Source: Alkalihalobacterium alkalinitrilicum (GTDB lineage Bacteria > Bacillota > Bacilli > Bacillales > Bacillaceae_F). From it: DNA of 64,000 bases. Both the position numbers and the translations under genes were made by a program. The DNA lies in NCBI RefSeq assembly GCF_002019605.1, contig NZ_KV917368.1, forward strand, positions 4,044,519-4,108,518. Reading direction: 5' to 3'. The notes under the pieces were generated by a model, which did no database searches, was not told the DNA's origin, and saw only the letters and a list, made by a program, of their open reading frames with translations. Positions 51,565 to 59,506 of the stretch are shown here, in pieces. Each line of letters starts with the position of its first letter. The first letter of the stretch is position 1.

Positions 51565-51727
51565 ATGAATATTAAATCTAATATTCAACGAGTAGAATGC
51601 CCTGTCTGCAGTAATAGACTTTTAGATAAGGTTGAAGGAGCGAAAGGTCAAGTTCAATCCAAATGCCAAAGATGTAAAAGGGTATGGGAAGTAGATTTAG
51701 ATAAAAATGAATTTAAGTTATTAAGTG
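51565..51727 (+). pseudogene. Com-like zinc-ribbon gene, 5' part, interrupted by IS21
   Basis: Encodes a start like the gene at 51145: VECPVCSNRLLDKVEGAKGQ, KCQRCKRVWEVDLDKNEFK, LLS, then the IS. Joining it to 54562-54599 restores a 66-residue protein ending SGKAIPRRYGASE. GGGAGG precedes its ATG. The present frame runs into the IS to 51867 and is an artefact of the insertion. Confidence 0.85.
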
Positions 51728-51834
51728 TGATTATTGCAGAGAAAATGAGCCACTTATGCGGAGTTTTGAGCCAGTCATTGCGGCGTAAAGAGCCACCCTT
51801 TGCGGAATGCTGCGCCACTATAAATAGAATAAAG

Positions 51835-51899
51835 AAAAGCCTCCTGTATAATAACCTTGCATGCTAGCAAGCATGACATTATTATACAGGAGGCTTTTT
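51835..51899 (+). promoter_or_regulatory. Large hairpin hiding the istA ribosome site
   Basis: AAAAGCCTCCTGTATAATAA is matched by TTATTATACAGGAGGCTTTT, a 20-base perfect stem, with an inner CATGC/GCATG hairpin. The right arm contains the istA Shine-Dalgarno AGGAGG. Read-through transcripts from outside would fold this way and block istA translation, limiting transposition. Confidence 0.8.
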
Positions 51900-53447
51900 A
51901 TGGTTAATTACCGTAAGATTCTGGAACTTTATCTTGAAGAAGTTAGTCAAAGAACGATTAGTTCTAGCACTGGGCACTCAAGGAATACAGTTTCAGATGT
52001 TGTTCAACGTGCCAAAAAACTTGGTGTAGAAAGCTTGAATGACACCATGACCAATCCATGGCTAGAAGCGTTTCTCTTCCCAGAGAAACAGGCTGTTGAG
52101 AAAGGGTACTTCCCAATTGATTGGGAAAGAGTGCATAAGGAACTACAAAAGAAGAATGTAACCCTGTCCCTGTTACATCACGAGTATTCCACAGAGGCAC
52201 GGGAAGGCGGCAAGATTCCCTATGCCTATCGTACATTTTGTGAAAACTATGGGAAATATGCGAAAAAGTATAAGTTAACTATGCCTATTCGTAGAAAGCC
52301 AGGTGAAGTCATGGAAGTAGATTGGGCTGGGACGACACTAAAGATAAATGATCGTTCTACAGGCGAAACGATTCCAGCGTATGTTTTTATTGCGACCTTA
52401 CCTTATAGCCAGTTCAGTTATGTTGAAGCTTTTTTAGATATGAAATCAGCTAATTGGCTTATCGCTCATATTCATGCATTGGAGTATTTTGATGGAGTTC
52501 CTGAAACAATGGTTCCTGATAATTTGAAAACAGGGGTTACGAAAGCACATCGGGAAGAGCCTCTTCTAAATGAAGCCTATCGTGAAATGGCAGATTACTA
52601 CCGTACTGTCATTGTTCCAAGCCGTGTTCGAAGGCCAAAAGATAAAGCGAGTGTCGAAGGCACTGTTGGATATATTTCCAGACAGATTATCGCTCCACTA
52701 AGAAACTATCAGTGTTTTCATCTTCAAGATTTAAACCAGAAAATCTTTGAAAAATTAGAAGAAATCAATACCACTGAATTTCAAAAGCGACCAGGTTCGC
52801 GTAAAAAGGTGTTTGAGGAAGAAGAGAAATCCTACCTTCAACAGCTTCCTCAAACAAGGTATAAACTTGCGGAATGGAAAACAGCAAAAGTTCAACTGAA
52901 CTACCACATCCAAGTTGATCGAATGTATTATTCCGTTCCATATGATTATGTCCGAGAGAATGTCGATGTTCGACTGACTACGGATTTAATTGAAGTTTAC
53001 TTCAAAGAAGTACGGATTGCATCCCATAAACGACAACATGGTGAAATTGGCCAGTTAGAGACCAATCCAGATCACATGCCTGACAATCACCGATTATATT
53101 TAGATCATAATCCAGAAAATAACCGGAAGTGGGCAGAAACAATTGGACCATCTATGACTCAATTTGTCTCTCATATCTTAGAAATGAATGTAGAGAAAAA
53201 AGCATTAAATAGCCTTAGCACACTGAGGAATATAGCTAAGAAATACCCAAATGAAGAAATAGAGAAAGCAACAGAAACCTTACTTGAAATTTCAACAAAC
53301 CCAACGGTTTCTGTCTTTAAAAGTGTAGTAGAAAGAAATAAGAAGAAAAAACAAACTAAAAAAACGGATATTAACAGACCTCGCACTACATCTGACGACT
53401 ATGGATTTGTCCGTGGAGCTAAATACTTTGGGAGGGATACAAAATAA
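51900..53447 (+). CDS. istA: IS21-family transposase IstA
   Basis: 515 residues. N-terminal helix-turn-helix (LYLEEVSQRTISSSTGHSRN), then the DDE integrase core with VMEVDWAGTTLKI (first Asp), FVPDNLKTGVTK-like VPDNLKTGVTKA (second Asp) and RPKDKASVEGTVGYI (Glu), and a C-terminal beta domain. ATG 51900 follows AGGAGGCTTTTT. Its stop overlaps the istB ATG by one base. Confidence 0.95.
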   Translation: MVNYRKILELYLEEVSQRTISSSTGHSRNTVSDVVQRAKKLGVESLNDTMTNPWLEAFLFPEKQAVEKGYFPIDWERVHKELQKKNVTLSLLHHEYSTEAREGGKIPYAYRTFCENYGKYAKKYKLTMPIRRKPGEVMEVDWAGTTLKINDRSTGETIPAYVFIATLPYSQFSYVEAFLDMKSANWLIAHIHALEYFDGVPETMVPDNLKTGVTKAHREEPLLNEAYREMADYYRTVIVPSRVRRPKDKASVEGTVGYISRQIIAPLRNYQCFHLQDLNQKIFEKLEEINTTEFQKRPGSRKKVFEEEEKSYLQQLPQTRYKLAEWKTAKVQLNYHIQVDRMYYSVPYDYVRENVDVRLTTDLIEVYFKEVRIASHKRQHGEIGQLETNPDHMPDNHRLYLDHNPENNRKWAETIGPSMTQFVSHILEMNVEKKALNSLSTLRNIAKKYPNEEIEKATETLLEISTNPTVSVFKSVVERNKKKKQTKKTDINRPRTTSDDYGFVRGAKYFGRDTK

Positions 53448-54199
53448 TGAACCAAGAAACTTTACGTAAACTAGTAGAAATGAAAATGGGTGCGATGGCG
53501 GAATTATATCAGCAGCAAAAGCAGAATAACGATTATAGGGACATGGATTTTGATGATAGGTTCAATCTCCTGGTAGATTATGAATATGATAGACGTAAAT
53601 CGAATCGACTTGAACGACTAATTAAACAGGCTACACTCAGCGAACCAACAGCAGCTATTGAAGATATCGAATATCATCCGGATCGTAATTTGGATAAGAA
53701 TCAAATATTAGAGTTAGCAACTGGGAATTACCTTCAAAATCACCATAACATCATTTTAATGGGCGCCTCTGGGAACGGAAAGACATGGATATCCAATGCC
53801 TTTGGGGTACATGCATGTCGCCAATTTTATAAAGTGAAATATATAAGGTTACCAGAATTACTAGATGAATTAGCTGTAGCAAAGTATGAAGCAGATGGCA
53901 GCTTCCGTAAGTTAATTCAGAAATACAAAAAGATTGATTTATTAATCCTGGATGAGTGGCTACTAACAGAGCTTTCAGAGGAAAATATACTGCATGTGTT
54001 GGAGATTATTGAAGCAAGGCTCAAAAGAGCCTCTACTATTTTCTGTTCCCAATTCTCACCTGAGGGATGGCATTCAAAACTAGGACAGGCACAAATAGCA
54101 GATGCGATTCTTGACAGAATCGTTCATGATTCATATAAGATTCTAGTTGATGGTGAAGTTTCGATGAGGGAACGTCATGGATTGAGGGTATCAAAATGA
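53447..54199 (+). CDS. istB: IS21-family helper ATPase IstB
   Basis: 250 residues. AAA+ ATPase that regulates and assists IstA at the target. Walker A in MGASGNGKTWISNAFG (near 105) and Walker B in IDLLILDEWLL (near 165). TAATG overlap with istA couples translation. ATGA overlap with the small ORF that follows. Confidence 0.95.
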   Translation: MNQETLRKLVEMKMGAMAELYQQQKQNNDYRDMDFDDRFNLLVDYEYDRRKSNRLERLIKQATLSEPTAAIEDIEYHPDRNLDKNQILELATGNYLQNHHNIILMGASGNGKTWISNAFGVHACRQFYKVKYIRLPELLDELAVAKYEADGSFRKLIQKYKKIDLLILDEWLLTELSEENILHVLEIIEARLKRASTIFCSQFSPEGWHSKLGQAQIADAILDRIVHDSYKILVDGEVSMRERHGLRVSK

Positions 54200-54333
54200 T
54201 TCCACTAGAAGTTGAAAATCGTACAGCTGGATATTTTCTTCATAGGTATTTACCTGATGAGATACAGAAGGCTCTAGAGGCAACACTATTACCCTCCTGC
54301 ATTTGGAACGACGAAGAGGATAGGATGAACTAG
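54196..54333 (+). CDS. Small third ORF of the IS21 element
   Basis: 45 residues, MIPLEVENRTAGYFLHRYLP then DEIQKALEATLLPSCIWNDE. Its ATG overlaps the istB stop as ATGA, as in coupled genes. No known family; possibly an accessory of the transposon or a chance frame. After it the IS end holds only a hairpin (54393-54449, AATAATATAAACA paired with TGTTTATATTATT) and terminal repeats. Confidence 0.5.
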   Translation: MIPLEVENRTAGYFLHRYLPDEIQKALEATLLPSCIWNDEEDRMN

Positions 54334-54556
54334 TTAGCCGGGCTATTGAGATTATTGATAAGGAATTAAGAGATAAGAGATAAGAGATTTAAATAATAAT
54401 ATAAACAGCCATTGGAGCAAGTGAAGTTCCAGTGGTTGTTTATATTATTAACTACTTTGATAAAAGTGGCTCTCGCCCCCACACTTAATGGCTCAGTTGA
54501 CCGCAAATAGTGGCTCAAATCTCCGCACTAATGGCTCAATCTGTCCGCAATACTCA

Positions 54557-54599
54557 AAGTGGAAAAGCTATACCGAGACGATATGGAGCCAGTGAATAA
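54557..54599 (+). pseudogene. Com-like zinc-ribbon gene, 3' part after IS21
   Basis: Starts with the duplicated AAGTG. In the original frame it encodes GKAIPRRYGASE and a stop at 54597-54599, matching the end of the intact paralogue (GKPFIPRQEGA). Confirms that IS21 landed in a gene that was whole before. Confidence 0.82.
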
Positions 54600-54612
54600 T
54601 AAAAGTCACCGA

Positions 54613-54666
54613 GCTACCTTAAGGGCCGGATACTATCGATTGTGATGATAGTATCCGGCCTTTTTT
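54613..54666 (+). terminator. CCGGATA-type terminator hairpin, copy B
   Basis: GCTACCTTAAGGGCCGGATA leads into GGCCGGATACTATC (54624) paired with GATAGTATCCGGCC and TTTTTT. The lead sequence matches copy A. Confidence 0.88.
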
Positions 54667-54693
54667 ATGTTGATTTAAAAGTTCATACCACGA

Positions 54694-54775
54694 TTATACC
54701 GAGCGAGGAATCAAAGGAATTACCCAGGCCGGATAGTCGCTTCTTTTTGAAGTGATTACCCGGTTTTTGTGTTCC
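54694..54775 (+). terminator. CCGGATA-type terminator hairpin, copy C
   Basis: ACCGAGCGAGG lead, then GGCCGGATAGTCGCTTC and GAAGTGATTACCCGG with a T5 loop, then TTTTTG. No gene is left in front of it. Probably a degraded zinc-ribbon module. Confidence 0.72.
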
Positions 54776-54794
54776 TTGGATCTTAAATATTTTG

Positions 54795-54886
54795 TACCGA
54801 GCAACGGAGTCGTGGTGAACTACCTAATGGCCGGACAATGGTTAATCCTGAGATTTATTCAGGAAAGCTATTGTCCGGTTATTTTT
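54795..54886 (+). terminator. CCGGACA-type terminator hairpin, copy D
   Basis: ACCGAGCAACGGAGTC lead, then CCGGACAATGGTTAATCCTG and CAGGAAAGCTATTGTCCGG, then TTATTTTTT. Another hairpin, CCTGACGGC/GCCGGTCAGG, follows at 54899-54922, next to the sigma-like gene's ribosome site. Confidence 0.78.
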
Positions 54887-54935
54887 TGTCTCTTTTTTCC
54901 TGACGGCTCCTTGCCGGTCAGGGAGGAAAAAGAGA

Positions 54936-55367
54936 ATGAGTAAATTCATCTATATCGGCAAGGAGAAAGTGAAAGTAAGTGAAGAGATTTACAAAGAGTA
55001 TTACAGAATGGATCGACGTGAACGTTACATGGAAAAGGATATTAAAGTAGGACGTATAGTTGTTAATCCAGAGGCGGAAAAGGTTGAATATATCCCAAGC
55101 AAAGAGGATTCAATCAATCGTTTGATGGATCAAGGTACAGATTTTAATGATGACCAAATAATCGAGGAAATTCTTTGTGATAAAGCAACTCTATTAATCT
55201 TGCAGGAAGCTGTTGCAGAGCTAGATCGTGAGGAACAAAAGTTGATTGAGGATCTTTACTATAAAAATTTAACTACAAGAGCAATTGGAAAAGAAATAGG
55301 CGTCTCACACATGGCAGTCGTAAAACGCCATAAAAAAATTTTAGACAAACTGAAAAAGTTTTTTTGA
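54936..55367 (+). CDS. Phage-type sigma factor region 4-like protein
   Basis: 143 residues. The C-terminal half contains a sigma-70 region 4 helix-turn-helix: LDREEQKLIEDLYYKNLTTR then AIGKEIGVSHMAVVKRHKKI. The N-terminal half is charged and family-specific, without region 2, so it is not a full sigma factor. Such proteins occur in Firmicute prophages near replication genes and may activate late genes. GAGGAAAAAGAG precedes the ATG. Confidence 0.8.
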   Translation: MSKFIYIGKEKVKVSEEIYKEYYRMDRRERYMEKDIKVGRIVVNPEAEKVEYIPSKEDSINRLMDQGTDFNDDQIIEEILCDKATLLILQEAVAELDREEQKLIEDLYYKNLTTRAIGKEIGVSHMAVVKRHKKILDKLKKFF

Positions 55368-55442
55368 AAATTTGGTTTCCAAACAACCAACCCCGTTGGC
55401 TAATAAGTGAAGGGCAATATTCAATGTGAGGAGGTGAAGGGG

Positions 55443-55601
55443 ATGACAACACAAGTGAAGCAACAAGGTGTTAATAAAGATATGCAGGAAGAAATGGTTG
55501 GTGTTCTTACGGCTATCAGTATTGTTTCTAAAAGGCTAGCTAATCGACTGAGCCAGCTTGATGAACAAAATGAGAAGAAAGGAGAAAAAGCAAATGAGTA
55601 A
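55443..55601 (+). CDS. Small hypothetical phage-island protein
   Basis: 52 residues, MTTQVKQQGVNKDMQEEMVG and a helical middle (VLTAISIVSKRLANRLSQL), ending charged. ATG 55443 fits GAGGTGAAGGGG. Overlaps the next gene by 8 bases. Probably a coiled, DNA- or partner-binding accessory; function unknown. Confidence 0.7.
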   Translation: MTTQVKQQGVNKDMQEEMVGVLTAISIVSKRLANRLSQLDEQNEKKGEKANE

Positions 55602-55938
55602 AACGAAACTTGCACTTGATGTAGTGACCGACTTACGAAATCTAGCAGGAAGTATTGAAACATTAGTATTTGCAATAGAAAACAATCAAACGGATTCCGC
55701 AGCCCCTGAAGAGAAAAAGGGAGCAAAGGAAAACAAGGAACCGAAGAAAACAACACAACCTCAAAAAGCTAAGCTGCCAACATTGGAAGATGTCAGGGCA
55801 AAACTTGCAGCACTTTCTCAAGATGGAAAACAGGCGCAAGTGAAAGAGCTAATTACAAGTTTTGGAGCAAAGAAATTAAGTGACATCCCAGTTGAAAAGT
55901 ATCCAGAGCTTTTAGAAGAAGCGGGGAAACTTGGATGA
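55594..55938 (+). CDS. Hypothetical phage-island protein with Lys/Glu-rich linker
   Basis: 114 residues. N-terminal helix (KLALDVVTDLRNLAGSIETL), a low-complexity Lys/Glu/Pro linker (about residues 40-65), and a C-terminal domain LEDVRAKLAALSQDGKQAQV with LITSFGAKKLSDIP. The C-terminal part resembles small helical domains found in phage rRNA-like or recombination accessory proteins; no firm family. AGGAG fits ATG 55594. Overlaps both neighbours, so it is an operon member. Confidence 0.75.
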   Translation: MSKTKLALDVVTDLRNLAGSIETLVFAIENNQTDSAAPEEKKGAKENKEPKKTTQPQKAKLPTLEDVRAKLAALSQDGKQAQVKELITSFGAKKLSDIPVEKYPELLEEAGKLG

Positions 55939-57122
55939 AAAACACGGGAGTTGGATCTGTGAATCATTCAGAACGGGCCCATGCTAGTTTAGGGGCCTCT
56001 AAAGCAAGACAGTGGTTAGCTTGTACACCAAGCATTCGACTCGGTGAACAGTACGAGGAAGAAACGAGTGTTTATGCCAGAGAGGGGACTTTTATGCATG
56101 AGCTGTCGGAACTTTATTTGTCTTATGAATTAAAACAGATGACAAAAGCTCAGTTAAACAAAAAGCTGAAGCAGATGAAACAAAATGAATTTTATAACTC
56201 AGAAATCGAACAAGCTGTACAAATCTATGTGGATGTTGTTACTGAAAAAATGAATGAGGCTAGGGCAACAAGTAAGGACCCGCTCATCCTTATTGAGGAA
56301 AAAGTAGACTTTAGCCCGTGGGTTCCAGATGCTTTCGGTACCGGGGATGTAATTTTAATCTACGGAAATCGGCTAGAAGTTATTGACCTTAAAGGCGGCA
56401 AAGGGGTCAAGGTTTCTGCAGTGGAAAACCCACAAATGCGCCTGTACGCTTTGGGTGCAATAAACAACTTTGGTGTACTCTTCGATATCGATTCCATTTT
56501 GATGACGATTGTGCAACCGAGGTTAGACAATATCTCCACCGACGAAATGCAGGTGGACGAACTACTGGAATGGGCAGAAGAAGTGGTAAAGCCCAGAGCG
56601 GAGCTAGCTTTTAAGGGTGACGGAGATTTTATTGCTGGTGAGCATTGCCGTTTTTGTAAGGTGAAGGCCTCTTGCAGAGCGAGGGCAGAAGAAAATCTGA
56701 AAATTGCTTGTATGGATTTTCAGAAACCTCCGTTACTAACAGATGATGAAGTTGTAGAAGTGTTAACATCCATCGATCATCTGATGAGCTGGGCAAAAGA
56801 TATACAAGAGTATGCATTTGTTATGGCGATGAATGAAAACAAGCAATGGCCAGGGATGAAACTGGTCGAGGGTAGAGGTAGCCGAAAATATAGTGATGAA
56901 AGTGCAGTGATTGAAGCACTTTCTGCTGCTGGATATGACAGTGAAGTGATCTTTAAGAAGTCACTTAACACGATAACAACACTGGAAAAGGAACTAGGTA
57001 AAAAAGCATTTCAAGAGTTGCTTGGGTCTCTAATTGCAAAAGCGCCGGGCAAGGTCAAGCTCGTGCCAGAAGAGGACAAGCGACCAGAAATAAAGGCTTC
57101 GCCTGAAGCAGATTTTCAATAA
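55935..57122 (+). CDS. DUF2800 family protein, Cas4/RecB-like nuclease fold
   Basis: 395 residues. ARQWLACTPSIRLGEQYEEE and FMHELSELYLS at the start, PD-(D/E)XK core with GTGDVILIY (Asp) and RLEVIDLKGGKG (D-x-K), NPQMRLYALGA (Gln helix), and a Cys cluster HCRFCKVKASCRARAEE near residue 240-255 that could bind iron-sulfur, as in AddB/Cas4-like nucleases. Common in Firmicute phages next to DUF2815 and family A polymerase. ATGA overlap with the gene upstream. Confidence 0.85.
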   Translation: MKNTGVGSVNHSERAHASLGASKARQWLACTPSIRLGEQYEEETSVYAREGTFMHELSELYLSYELKQMTKAQLNKKLKQMKQNEFYNSEIEQAVQIYVDVVTEKMNEARATSKDPLILIEEKVDFSPWVPDAFGTGDVILIYGNRLEVIDLKGGKGVKVSAVENPQMRLYALGAINNFGVLFDIDSILMTIVQPRLDNISTDEMQVDELLEWAEEVVKPRAELAFKGDGDFIAGEHCRFCKVKASCRARAEENLKIACMDFQKPPLLTDDEVVEVLTSIDHLMSWAKDIQEYAFVMAMNENKQWPGMKLVEGRGSRKYSDESAVIEALSAAGYDSEVIFKKSLNTITTLEKELGKKAFQELLGSLIAKAPGKVKLVPEEDKRPEIKASPEADFQ

Positions 57123-57139
57123 TGAGGAGGAAATAAATT

Positions 57140-57688
57140 ATGGTAAAAATAACGATTGGTACAAAGGAAAACCCAGTACGGTTCAGTTATGCGAATGTTC
57201 ATCAAGCAGTCAGCGTTAATGGAAGTGATTTGAAGTATTCATTAAGTATCATTATCCCAAAATCAGATAAGAAAACCATCAAAAAAGTAAAAGATGCTAT
57301 TCAAAAAGCCACTCAAGAAAACAAGGACAAGTTCGGTGGTAAGGTACCCTCCAACTTAAAAACACCATTACGTGACGGTGATGTAGACCGTGAAGATGAT
57401 GAGGCGTATGCAGGTTCTTATTTCATTAATGCCAACAGCAAGGTTAAACCAGGAATTGTGGATGCTGATTTAAATCCAATCATGGAACAAAGTGATTTTT
57501 ATTCAGGCTGTTATGGAAGAGTCAGCTTAACTTTTTATGGATTTAACGTAAATGGAAATCGTGGGATTGCCGCTGGACTTCAAAACATTATGAAGACGGA
57601 TGATGGAGAACCACTTGGTGGTCGCAGTAGTGCCGAAGATGATTTTGCTGATGACAGTGGCGATGATGAAGATGACATCTTAGGTTGA
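57140..57688 (+). CDS. DUF2815 family protein, probable phage ssDNA-binding protein
   Basis: 182 residues. GTKENPVRFSYANVHQAVSV at the start, a beta-rich body with SDFYSGCYGRVSLTFYGFN near residue 120, and a very acidic C-terminal tail (DDFADDSGDDEDDILG) like single-stranded DNA-binding proteins, which use the tail to contact partners. GAGGAGG fits the ATG. It lies between a nuclease and a DNA polymerase gene. Confidence 0.83.
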   Translation: MVKITIGTKENPVRFSYANVHQAVSVNGSDLKYSLSIIIPKSDKKTIKKVKDAIQKATQENKDKFGGKVPSNLKTPLRDGDVDREDDEAYAGSYFINANSKVKPGIVDADLNPIMEQSDFYSGCYGRVSLTFYGFNVNGNRGIAAGLQNIMKTDDGEPLGGRSSAEDDFADDSGDDEDDILG

Positions 57689-57693
57689 TGTCT

Positions 57694-59487
57694 ATGAAAC
57701 TATTATCCATTGATATAGAAACTTACAGTAGTGTAGACCTCATTAAATCTGGGGTCTATGCCTATTGTGAATCGTCTGATTTTGAAATTCTTCTATTTGC
57801 TTATGCCTTTAATGATGACGAAGAGGTGCATATTGTTGATTTAGCTTCAGGTGAGAAGGTACCAGCTGACATCATAAAGGCAATGACAGATCCAACAGTG
57901 TTAAAGACTGCTTACAATGCTAATTTTGAACGAACTTGTTTAGCTAAGCACTTTCGTAAATCAATGCCGCCGGATCAGTGGCGGTGTTCATCCGTTCATG
58001 CCTTAATGCTTGGCTTACCTGGAAATCTCGATGGGGTGGCTAAGTGCCTTAGGTTGAAAGTGCAGAAAATAAAAGAAGGAAAAGCCTTAATTCGTTACTT
58101 TTCGGTTCCTTGTAAACCTACCAAAGTGAATGAGGGAAGGACTCGTAATCTACCAGAACATGACTTAGATAAATGGGCCACTTTTAAGGATTATTGCAAA
58201 CAGGACGTTGAGGTCGAGAGACAAATCCGAAAGAAGCTAGATGCCTTTCCAATTCCCAAAGTAGAACAGAAGCTTTGGGAGTTGGACCAAAAGATAAATG
58301 ATGAAGGTGTCCTTATTGATAATAGCTTAGTCAATAATGCCATACAGGCAGATAAGGCATTTCAGGATAAGCTCTTTGAAGAAGCTGTGCGTTTAACAGG
58401 ACTCGAAAACCCGAATAGTCCAGCGCAGCTAAAAGGTTGGTTATTAAAACAAGGGTTAGAAGTGGATAGCCTTGCAAAGAAAAATGTTGAAACACTGATG
58501 AGTGACGTGGAAAAACCTGAGGTAAAAAGGCTGTTGAAATTAAGACAAGCAATGTCCAAAACATCAGTGAAAAAGTATGAAGCAATGGAACGCTCGATCT
58601 GTCCTGACCAAAGGATTAGAGGGTTGTTGCAATTTTACGGGGCGAACCGCACTGGCCGCTGGGCTGGTAGACTTGTTCAAATTCATAACCTACCAAGAAA
58701 CAGTTTGAAAGATTTACAAATTGCAAGAGAACTATTGGAGTCAGGAAAGTACGAAGCATTGGAGCTTCTATTTGAGAGTGTGTCGGACGTATTATCGCAG
58801 TTAATCCGAACGACGTTTATTCCATCAAAGGGCAACCGCTTTGTTGTAGCAGACTTTTCAGCAATAGAAGCAAGGGTGATTGCTTGGCTTGCAGGGGAGC
58901 GATGGCGGATGGATGTGTTTCAATCTCATGGGAAAATTTATGAAGCCTCTGCTGCACAGATGTTTAAAGTACCAATAGAAACGATTGATAAAGGTAGTCT
59001 GCTTAGGCAAAAAGGTAAAATTGCTGAATTGGCTCTTGGATACGGTGGCTCTAAAGGGGCGTTGATGCAGATGGGGGCTTTAGAAATGGGTTTGACCGAA
59101 GATGAACTTCCAGAGTTAGTTTCCGCTTGGCGAGAAGCAAATCCGAAAATCGTGAAACTTTGGTGGGGCATAGAAGCGGCAGCAATAAAAGCTGTAAAGG
59201 AAAAAGCGGTAGTGAAGATGCAGTATGGACTGACCTTTCATTACACGAAAGGAATTTTATTTATTACACTGCCATCTGGTCGTTCACTTGCTTATGTTAG
59301 ACCGAAAATTGGGATAGACGAGCGTTTTGGAAAGGAACAACTCACTTATGAGGGAACGGAACAAGGCTCTAAGCAGTGGGGCAGGATTCCTACTTATGGT
59401 GGCAAACTTACGGAGAACATTATCCAGGCCATTGCTAGGGATTGTTTGATGACATTGGGTCTGACCCCCACTAGGGTAAAGCATTAA
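57694..59487 (+). pseudogene. Phage family A DNA polymerase, 3' truncated
   Basis: 597 residues remain. The N-terminal 3'-5' exonuclease shows SIDIETYSS, YNANFERTCL and DYCKQDVEVER; the polymerase part shows motif A (VVADFSAIEARVIAWLAG, near 390) and motif B (LRQKGKIAELALGYGGSKG, near 435). Motif C with its catalytic HDE, expected after ENIIQAIARDCLM, is missing because foreign DNA begins about 59458; the last residues LGLTPTRVKH come from that DNA. Exonuclease may fold but polymerisation should be lost. Start ATG 57694; ATG 57688 also possible. Confidence 0.87.
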
Positions 59488-59506
59488 CGCAGTGGGGGAC
59501 AGACCT
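59458..59506. repeat. GTCTGTCCCCC-type palindromic repeat at the polymerase/IS66 junction
   Basis: GGGTCTGACCCCCACT (59458) and AGTGGGGGACAGACC (59490-59504) are inverted arms around a loop with AAAGCATTAACG. Short dispersed palindromes of this type are common in Bacillaceae genomes. It interrupts the polymerase gene and abuts the truncated tnpC. Confidence 0.72.

Larger units (their letters stand above)
51728..54556 (+). mobile_element. Complete IS21-family insertion sequence, 2829 bp
   Basis: Ends TGATTATTGC... and ...GCAATACTCA are inverted repeats (about 18 of 26 bases match), with IS21-type TG/CA termini. It is flanked by a 5-bp direct repeat AAGTG (51723-51727 and 54557-54561). Both ends carry multiple terminal repeats: TGAGCCA copies on the left and TGGCTCA with CCGCA copies on the right, typical IstA binding sites. 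It contains istA, istB and a third small ORF, all intact. Confidence 0.93.

Noticed and set aside
51727-51867. C-terminal half of the 100-residue frame at 51565
   Set aside because: The part after LLS is encoded by the IS21 left end and exists only because of the insertion.
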